Source of the DNA: Sweltsa coloradensis
Lineage: Eukaryota; Arthropoda; Insecta; Plecoptera; Chloroperlidae
Length of the DNA: 64,000 bases
NCBI GenBank assembly: GCA_024449915.1
Contig: JAMZAV010001744.1
Coordinates: forward strand, 62,001-126,000
Reading direction: 5' to 3'
The notes below the pieces were generated by a model. That model did not search any database and was not told the DNA's origin. It was given only the letters and a program-made list of their open reading frames with translations. Made by a program: the position numbers and the translations under genes. This document shows, one piece after another, positions 57,131-64,000 of this stretch (position 1 is the stretch's first letter; the number at the start of each line of letters is the position of its first letter).

Positions 57131-57860
57131 GGCTACGCGACTCAAAGAAGTTCAAGAGGGCTTATATCGAATGGCGAAATACCACGGACATTGGGCCATT
57201 GGCTCCTCTCCTTAAATAGTCACCGACAAGCCGCTACCTGGGAGCAACTATTGACTCGAGACTCTCGTAGAAGATGCATAGCTGATACTTACAAGATGGT
57301 GACCGGAAAAAAGTGGCGTCACTGCGCCCGTCCCGCTTCTAATCTCACCGCATATTTTAATGAAATGGTGGGCTCACCATCTATCGTCAAGTCGTACTCC
57401 CGAACATCGACTACGCGTGTCCTGTGTGGGCAGACATATAGCACCTTCCAACCTAAACCAACTTAAAGTTCTACAAAATATGTTTTGCGGATGGCGGCGT
57501 TTTCCCCCAGAGAAACGCCCACAAAGACCTCGGCGACTTACGGCACCGTTTGCTGATGTTCTACCAATCACTTCCAACACCTCCAACCGGACTATACAAA
57601 ATCTGCTGGAACATATTCCGAAACCCTACCTTCGATTTCACTGCCCCCACATGCATCACACACTAAAAGACATTGTCTGCCACTTCACCACCCGTGAAGC
57701 GGCCAAATACACTCACAAGAAGTTCGAGAATTCTCTCTACCTCCCAAGAAGAGACTGGTCCAAAGGGGAACCAAATTCGCCTCTTTAGGGACCAAGACTG
57801 TCCTAAATGCCTTGCGCTGTGCTCCGACCCCACCCACTGGCTATTAATTTCTATGATCAG
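57131..57860 (+). mobile_element. Jockey-type LINE 3' end, degenerate
   Basis: Across several frames: SPTSRYLGATIDSRL (thumb), VVLPNIDYACPVWAD, then LKFYKICFADGGVFPQRN and a basic C-terminal end to about 57,790. It follows directly on the decayed LINE and repeat in copy B, so it may be the rest of that element, which copy A does not have. Confidence 0.7.
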
Positions 57861-58104
57861 TGTCAGTGTAAAATATAATTTTTATATTCATGAAATCTCG
57901 GTCATTTACTCAATTTTGGTCAACTTCGGGAATTTATTCCAAGTGTACAGATTTTTTAACGTGAATTTTCGTACTGGATTTCAACGTTTAAATCAATGAG
58001 AACGCGTACGTAAATTTATAAACCGTAAGTTAAGCAGTTTGGTGGGAATTTCCTGGATGGAAATCCATGTTCTGGATTTCCCATTTTTTCACGTTCTGGA
58101 CTTA

Positions 58105-58888
58105 TTGGATGAGCGAAGCGAAGACTTCAATTTCACTGACCCCCAAAAAATTTAGCTCGGGTTTTTTTTTTTTTTTTTTTTTTTTTTTGTTTGTTTGTTT
58201 TTCTGTCTGTTTGTTAACTCTCTACCAGGCAAACGGCATATCCGATCTTGATGAAAATTTGAGGGGACCTTCGAAATCTTTGAACTTAGAGGTGTATTGT
58301 TTTTGGGTACAATCGAAGAAATATTTCTCATGAATATCGTACTTTTACGATTTTTTTCGATTTTTAGTGCGATATTTTCGTGACATTTGGGCCGATTCTG
58401 ACCAAACGGGTGGGGCGACAACGTTCATATTATACATGGACATTAAGGTTATGGTGATGTAGTACCTTTTGAAAGAAAAAGTTGAAAAAGTTAGCCGGAA
58501 TTCATAGAAATAAAGCTTTTAATATAAGTTTTTTTGATTTGTATGCGATATTTTCGTGCCATTTGGGCCAATTCTGACCAAACGGGTGGGGCTACAACGT
58601 TCATATTATACATGGACATTAAGGTTATGGTGATAAAGTACCTTTTGAAAGAAAAAGCTGACAAAGTTACCCAGAATCCATAGAAATAAAGCTTTTAATA
58701 TAAGTTTTTAACGGTAAATAATAACAAATTGACAAGTAACAATAGAAACTTGACAACAATCACCTACAATGCGTGGGAAGCAAAACAAAGCAACAAAGCA
58801 CTCGCAAAAGTAAAGATATCCCACGCAGACTAAAAACTTTAAAAAAAAGCTCATCCATCAACGCGGCGGGACTTGAGCGTTTTCCTAG
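58105..58888 (+). mobile_element. complete HINE, family 1
   Basis: 784 bp. 5' TTGGATGAGCGAAGCGAAGA; 3' GCTCATCC, AACGC, GGCGGGACTTGA, GCGTT, TTCCTAG before T. A T-run at 58,162. Two repeats of 'acattaaggttatggtgat'. No protein-coding frame. Confidence 0.85.
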
Positions 58889-59844
58889 TATATCGCAATG
58901 GATCTTTATGGCTAATTTTTTGCAACCAATTGTGGATATCAAAAGAAAAGTACTTTATCAACATTCATGTCAAATTTTGTAATGATAATTATAAACGTTC
59001 AGCAGAAATCATAAACAGCTGGGTGCGTTCATTTGAGTTGGGCCAAGCTCAGCGCCTGCTCTTAAATGCTTCAAACGATCAACGAAGGCTGTAATGTCAG
59101 ATTAAAAGTCGCAAATGAATCGTTACGGGGAACTTGTCGAGTGAAAGATATTACGGTCAGCCCTTCTGTTTATTTGCCGTGGCTCGAAGTGTAGATGAGT
59201 AGCGCAAGGAAATATCTCTCCCTGCTTAGACTCATTTTTCCCTTGTTCTCTACCGTACGTCCTGTGTACGCGCTTAGGCGAGGATGCGACCTAGAAGTAA
59301 AGGCTAGAGAGTCCTAAACTTCACTAGGTAAAGGAGCAGGAGCTCGAGAGGAGTGGACTGTATGTGAGAGGAGTAAAGGATAGATATAACCCGAGGGTGT
59401 GTGTGGACGTCTTGTTGGACGTACGCAGTCGACGTGGTTGACGGTGAACACAGGCGGGCAAGCCGTTCGACACTGGGAGCGTAGAACAGTGTGGAGTGGT
59501 GCACTAGTTTAAAACTTACACTTTTACTTGCGAGAGTATTGTTAATATAATATAAATAAACACACGTGAGTCTACCCTCAGAGAGAAGGGTGAGAACGTC
59601 GAGAGAATGCACACGTACTAACTTCAAGAAGGTACACGCACACGTACTATGTGGCGTGGCGAGAGGTGGCCCAGAGGTGATTGCACTTAGCACAGTCTCG
59701 CTGTCCAGCGTGGCAGTCTCAAAGCGGGCAAGAATGTGCTGTCATCATTTTCTGAAATAATAGGTGCTCACGACATCTAGTAAAGGATATGTGAATTAGG
59801 AAAGGGGAGGGAATATTCGAACGTGGCGCGAACATCCTGTGTAG
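58889..59844. other. chitinase intron DNA, unassigned
   Basis: No exon or repeat is recognised. The GC-richer stretch 59,100-59,720 has no clear domain on either strand. Confidence 0.4.
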
Positions 59845-60561
59845 TTGGACGAGTGAGCGGAGCAAACGGAGTCCTCTATGGCAAGTTTTCGGCACTTTGT
59901 TGTGTTTATTTGTGTATGTATGTGTGTTAGATGCGCAGGGGCCAAACTACTCGTCCGATTTTGACCAAATTTCACACCAACGTCAAGGACCAATAGATAG
60001 AGTGCTGTTAACATGGACAGCAAAATTCACAGGAATCCAACCTACAAAAAATTAATATTTGTAAAAATTACTACTTTATTTTTTTAAACTTAAAGTTCGC
60101 TTTGGAAAAAAATACCCTTTCTCACCAATGTTACCACTATGAATGTTAACAACTGTGAAAAATTTCAGAATTATAGCTTGCCCTGCCAACTTACAAAAAA
60201 CTAATTACTGACAAAAATCGTGTATTGCAGAGCTTTACAAAATTGGATTTGATTTGAGGAGCATAAAAGATGGATGCAGAACATATCGAGTCGAACTCGA
60301 GTTCATGTATTGACCTTTCTAACACATATTTTGGAATATTTGTAGCTTCAATACTTTGGCGTTGGCGATGTGATATGTTTTCATTGTTTTGGAGTCGCCC
60401 GCGTCCACGAGCATAGCGATATCGGGAACTCAGCAGAAGCATCTAGACAATTGTTTCGACTTGATGAGTCAGAGCTGTATGCATGCATGCATACTGCAGC
60501 TGCAAATGTAGGCCTAATTGTGATTCTCACTCGTCCAACAACGACTTTGACGTATTCCTAG
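59845..60561 (+). mobile_element. complete HINE, family 3
   Basis: 717 bp. 5' TTGGACGAGTGAGCGG; 3' CTCACTCGTCCAA (the exact inverse of the start), then a hairpin AACG...CGT, TTCCTAG before T. The interior is unrelated to families 1 and 2 except for the general theme (compare 'gtccgattttgaccaaattt'). No coding frame. Confidence 0.85.
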
Positions 60562-60609
60562 TATTATAGAAGAGCGATAATAGGAGAGTGCAACAAGGGA
60601 AAGGCATAC

Positions 60610-60792
60610 CTCGTTGTATCCCAGCATACCAGCCTGCCTGGTGTAGGGGCCCTGTTGCCCTGGGCCGCTAACTGGGGCTCCCAGAGCGCTGTTACTGGTT
60701 GCCAGGGTGAACGAGCGGCCGAATGTGGCCATTCCCATGACAAGTTTGGCGGGGTTGGCTCCGCGCTGGATCCATTTCTCGATGCCGGCTTT
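60610..60792 (-). CDS. GH18 chitinase exon: insertion-domain start
   Basis: 61 codons, phase 0 at both ends, acceptor 'atgtccacag', donor 'gtatgcc'. KAGIEKWIQRGANPAKLVMG, then MATFGRSFTL (the conserved strand with the G-RSF motif), GAPVSGPGQQGPYTRQAGML and GYNE. In chitinases this covers the seventh barrel strand and the start of the alpha/beta insertion domain that walls the cleft. All expected residues are present. Confidence 0.93.
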
Positions 60793-61312
60793 CTGTGGAC
60801 ATTACAAGTTGCTATTGGCTATACCTCGAAATAAGTAGAACTAGTGTATCGTTTTTATAATGATTCTACAACTAAAATAACACATTTTCAGTGGATTTTT
60901 TAGGAGTCACTGCCATTGAGTGTAAACTATTCCTACACAGCACTAAAATTTGGTTAGTTTATGATGCAGGACGCACAGTACAACACCCCTTTTCTCCGTC
61001 TTACTCTTTAAACACTAGCCGTGCTTGTGAAGCAAAACGCTTCAATAGTTCTCTTGACACTGGCTTGGTCTGTTGGTCATCATATCTGAAGTCATGTATT
61101 CGGTAGGTCAGTACTGCACATCCACGATGCCAATGCCACGCTATCGCAGATCTCGGATGAGATGGTGCTTAACTCCGATCTGTTTCGTCATAACGCTGCA
61201 CCGATCTGACTCGGTCAAGCGAATACAGCCTCATAGATCGTGGTTGCACCTGTTAGTACTGGTACTTACAGGTCTCCCAGAAGTTGATGCAACCACAACA
61301 GCTGCTGTTGTC

Positions 61313-61365
61313 AACAGAGCTCGCGTACCGAGAGGCGTTCTGTCCGGTGACTTCCTAGACCTAAG
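61313..61365 (-). pseudogene. partial second copy of the next chitinase exon
   Basis: 'tcaacagagctcgcgtacc' and 'gcgttctgtccggtgactt' repeat part of the true exon (tcaatggagctcgcgtac, gcgttctgtgtggtgactt) 21 bp outside its donor. Minus strand: VTGQNASRYASSVD against VTTQNAPLYASSID. There are no splice sites. Confidence 0.7.
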
Positions 61366-61385
61366 GTTAGCTACCGACCGCTTAC

Positions 61386-61512
61386 CACGTTGAGTGTCTT
61401 CTGGAGCGGGGTGATGTCAATGGAGCTCGCGTACAGTGGGGCGTTCTGTGTGGTGACTTGATCCTCAGATCCGTGATAGTCATAGGTCATGACGTTGATG
61501 AAATCCAGGTAT
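61386..61512 (-). CDS. GH18 chitinase exon: MTYDYHG strand
   Basis: 127 bp, acceptor 'gttgatgacag', donor 'gtaagc', joined to the upstream exon through a split Gln codon. YLDFINVMTYDYHGSEDQVT then TQNAPLYAS and ITPLQKTLNV. The MTYDYHG motif is the conserved sixth strand, whose Tyr and Asp take part in substrate-assisted catalysis. Confidence 0.94.
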
Positions 61513-61594
61513 CTGTCATCAACACATAATCATTGTAGGGCAATGTAACTTAGTTGAAACAATGAAGTAAATGAGAGGAAAATAATGTTCATTC

Positions 61595-62002
61595 ATGTAT
61601 ATTTATGAGAGGGTATTAGGCCAAGCAACGAAGGACCATTTGAGACGATTTAGAACAATAATTCCGGGCAAGATGAATTTTTGCACAAACTTTCCAGAAA
61701 GTGACCTTAATAAATGGAAAAAAGTCGAAAAATCGGTCTGGAGCGTTGGCCGCCATCTTGAAAAATGTCTGCACAGAAGTGGTTTTTTTCGGTTATATTC
61801 AAAATTGCGGAAGATAGACGAAAAGTTTCAACGGCAAAAATATTCCCCTTATAATTTGATACAAAATGGTGCCGACCTTATTTTCGTTAGAGACAACGGT
61901 TACGTCACACAATCATGGTTTAAATGTTGCTTATGGAAGTACCAGCTGATGACCAGTATTATAATTATTATAATATATAAGTTGCAATATGTCTCAAAAT
62001 AG
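61595..62002 (+). other. open frame of unknown meaning in a chitinase intron
   Basis: 135 codons, Lys/Phe/Tyr-rich, no domain seen and opposite in sense to the gene. Probably chance or part of an unrecognised repeat. Confidence 0.2.
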
Positions 62003-62214
62003 CATCAACGAGATTTAATGCCATAACAAAGTTTTTTTAAAGTATCCCTTTTTACACTCGGCACCTCAATTAACAATGAAATTTATACGCATGGAAGACA
62101 CATTATTTTATTTTTTTAATATTAAATTAACAACATTCATGTAAATAAATTAGTATTTAGTGTCTACTTCTCAGTCGCACATAATTTGCAAGTGGTGGTA
62201 GGGGGATATTAAAT

Positions 62215-62555
62215 TTAAAGCAAACCAAGTCAACCCTTTGGGCGCCGACGCCATCGACGAGTAGACCGTGACCAACTAGAGACCGGCATATTTAAGTAGG
62301 AAACACCTACCAATCAAGTAGGACACGATCCCACCAGCAAGCGGCATTATATCAACATAATGGCTTATAAGGAACAACCTTATAATTTCTTATGTGCCTC
62401 GTTGCTAGGACGGTTCTAACGTCAACGTCACCATTTACACATTTCAAAGCCAAGATATGAAGTTCATATCAGTAGCAGTAAAAAAACCTCTACATATAGC
62501 GGGATTTAAACCCTTCTGCATTGGACAAGCTGATTCCATAACCACAAGACTAACG
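62215..62555 (-). repeat. SINE family S2 copy
   Basis: 'gccgacgccatcgacgagta', 'cctcgttgctaggacggttc' and a tRNA-like end 'cttctgcattggacaagctg', 'ccataaccacaagac' match the copy at 23.27-23.65 kb, diverged. Confidence 0.7.
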
Positions 62556-62666
62556 AACCACACACTTCTTTGCCGATCTGTTGGTTCGCTCTCTACTGGC
62601 TACTCACGTACCCGCGCTTGTTACAATAAACCATGTACACCTGTACCAGAACAGTGTTCTACTCAC

Positions 62667-62794
62667 TGGCTAAGAGAGGGGACATCGTAAGAGAGGTCGA
62701 TGGAATCCAGTCCAGGTGCCACCGTCGCCGACAGAATGAAGCCTGCCTCGTTGAAAGCTGGTCGCATCTCGTTTAGCAGGGACACGTAATTTAC
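62667..62794 (-). CDS. GH18 chitinase exon: first one in the window
   Basis: 128 bp, acceptor 'gccttccag', donor 'gtgagt'. VNYVSLLNEMRPAFNEAGFI then LSATVAPGLDSIDLSYDVPS. This is the helix after the catalytic DxxDxDxE strand and the next strand (SATVAPG). The catalytic exon itself is not between here and 64,000, so the gene starts beyond the right edge. The enzyme would hydrolyse beta-1,4-linked N-acetylglucosamine in chitin, probably outside the cell, but neither the signal peptide nor the acid/base residue can be checked here. Confidence 0.92.
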
Positions 62795-63096
62795 CTGGAA
62801 GGCACACGAGGATTGTTCATTTTGTTATTATGGCAAGTTAATTTCAGGAGTCGCTGAGGCTGGCGCGGAGACGAGTTTAGGCGCTCAGCTTTCTGTTTTT
62901 TTTTTATCTCGGGTAAACGGTTAATATCATCGATATCATATTTCATATGAACATTAATAAATAAACAAAAATGCAAAAACTTGCAAAAAAAAAGGGGGCC
63001 AAGCCGAAAACGAGGAAGATACAAGTGGCTCAACTGCATAAAGTGGTGATATCTAGAAGTGTGGCCAAGCCCATTATTTTGTTTAAAATAAAAAAT

Positions 63097-63510
63097 ATAT
63101 TTATTTATTATATAAAAAATTCATTATATAACAATATCCATATTATTATCTAACTATAATTATGAAATAAATATATTAACAAAAATAACATAAACATTAA
63201 ATACATTTATTGAAACATTTACATGTGGAAATATCAAAATTAACAGACGCCATTCAAAATTAAAAGCTTGGTCGATGGATTTGGATTGGTTATGTTTTGG
63301 TTAGTCAGTAACGACAACCAAGCTAAAAATTCATCGACCAAGCTTTTAATTTTGAATGGCGTCTGTTAATTTTGATATTTCCACATGTAAATGTTTCAAT
63401 AAATGTATTTAATGTTTATGTTATTTTTGTTAATATATTTATTTCATAATTATAGTTAGATAATAATATGGATATTGATATATAATGAATTTATTATATT
63501 ATAAATAAAC
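63097..63510. repeat. near-perfect 0.41-kb palindrome
   Basis: Arms 63,097-63,282 and 63,325-63,510 (about 186 bp each) are almost perfectly inverse, with a 42-bp spacer. The inner ends are 'aagcttggtcgatg', then 'cattcaaaattaaaag' and 'aattaacagacgcc'. No coding frame. A transcript from either strand would fold into one long hairpin. Confidence 0.9.
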
Positions 63511-64000
63511 ATTATGGAAAGCTTATTGACCCGGAACGAAATAGAATACGAGCACACACTAAAAAACAATTAACCAAGGTCACTTACATAAAAACAATTG
63601 CGAATTTTCGAGTAACACTTCCTTACTCTTCCTCAAGCAGAGGCTAACTGACGTCCGTGCGCTCTTCTCTCTTCGGACTGGCGGGCAGGTTTAATGTTGA
63701 CAGGGAGGGGGTGGCTGCGCGCTCTGTTGACGTCTGGTCGAATTATCGGGATCCACATGGGGTGGAAATCAAACGACGGCTGGCTGACAGGGGGGTGTGG
63801 CTGCATGCCATCACAGCAGCCTCCTTTATTTTCCTCTTGAAGACGTCTTCTTCTGATAGAAGGGCCGATGTGTTGTTCCACATGATCATGTGTGAAGTTT
63901 CCTCCACGTGGTTTGCGATAAGGGAATTCTGTGCATTGGAGGTTACGTTGCGTGGGCTCTGTCAAACGAAACGTTGAGGGGGCGTTGTGTTTCACCAATG
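63511..64000. other. GC-richer end of the window, unassigned
   Basis: Both strands stay open for over 100 codons from 63,633, but neither frame shows a known domain or splice site. Could be an exon or a repeat cut by the window edge. Confidence 0.3.

Overview
The window reads as nuclear DNA of an invertebrate animal. It is AT-rich, intron-rich and gene-poor, and it is packed with decayed mobile elements. The transposon mix (two Jockey-like LINE fragments, an RTE-type LINE, a mariner/Tc1-like DDE transposase, hAT, Penelope-like elements, a Ty3/mag-type gag fragment and tRNA-derived SINEs), the AGGCCTA-rich intergenic DNA and a GH18 chitinase with a Thr-rich tail all fit a marine invertebrate, perhaps an arthropod. 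The phylum cannot be fixed from this sequence alone.

The only cellular gene I can name is the 3' half of a GH18 (acidic-chitinase-type) gene on the minus strand. Its exons lie at about 62.7, 61.4, 60.7, 55.7, 50.4 and 49.7 kb. Splice sites and phases join all of them except for one single-base frameshift in the second-to-last exon. The exons with the catalytic DxxDxDxE motif must lie beyond the right edge. The exon at 55.7 kb and about 1.6 kb of flanking intron have been duplicated to 43.9-46.95 kb, downstream of the gene's end. Since then the downstream copy has gained two insertions that the other copy lacks, so their ends can be read directly: a 771-bp Helentron-like element and a 648-bp MITE. 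The first part of the two exon copies differs far more than the surrounding introns do.

Region by region. 0-8 kb: a roughly 171-bp tandem repeat carrying a nuclear-receptor-type DR1 motif, a G-run tandem block, a Ty3/mag gag zinc-knuckle remnant and a GC-rich minisatellite. 8-18 kb: a CpG-rich spot with CRE and YY1 motifs, nested inverted repeats with microsatellites, an 0.8-kb direct repeat pair and possible minus-strand exons. 18-27 kb: a 45-bp minisatellite, a Jockey LINE (minus), an internally deleted mariner-like transposase, SINEs and an RTE LINE (plus). 27-41 kb: SINE families, a tRNA-like unit held between inverted repeats, a 1.1-kb palindromic element, hAT fragments and two Penelope-like fragments, one with inverted 99-bp ends that resemble hammerhead ribozymes. 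41-61 kb: many Helentron-like non-autonomous elements (HINEs), a foldback-like element with repeated arms, the chitinase exons, a gutted SWIM/YqaJ gene inside a chitinase intron and Jockey LINE remnants. 61-64 kb: chitinase exons, a SINE and a near-perfect 0.4-kb palindrome.

The most unusual signal is a set of related short elements. They start TTGGA(T/C)GAG, carry the inverse of that start just inside the other end, then a small hairpin, and finish CTAG before a T. This is the Helentron/HINE layout, and one copy has a matching empty site.
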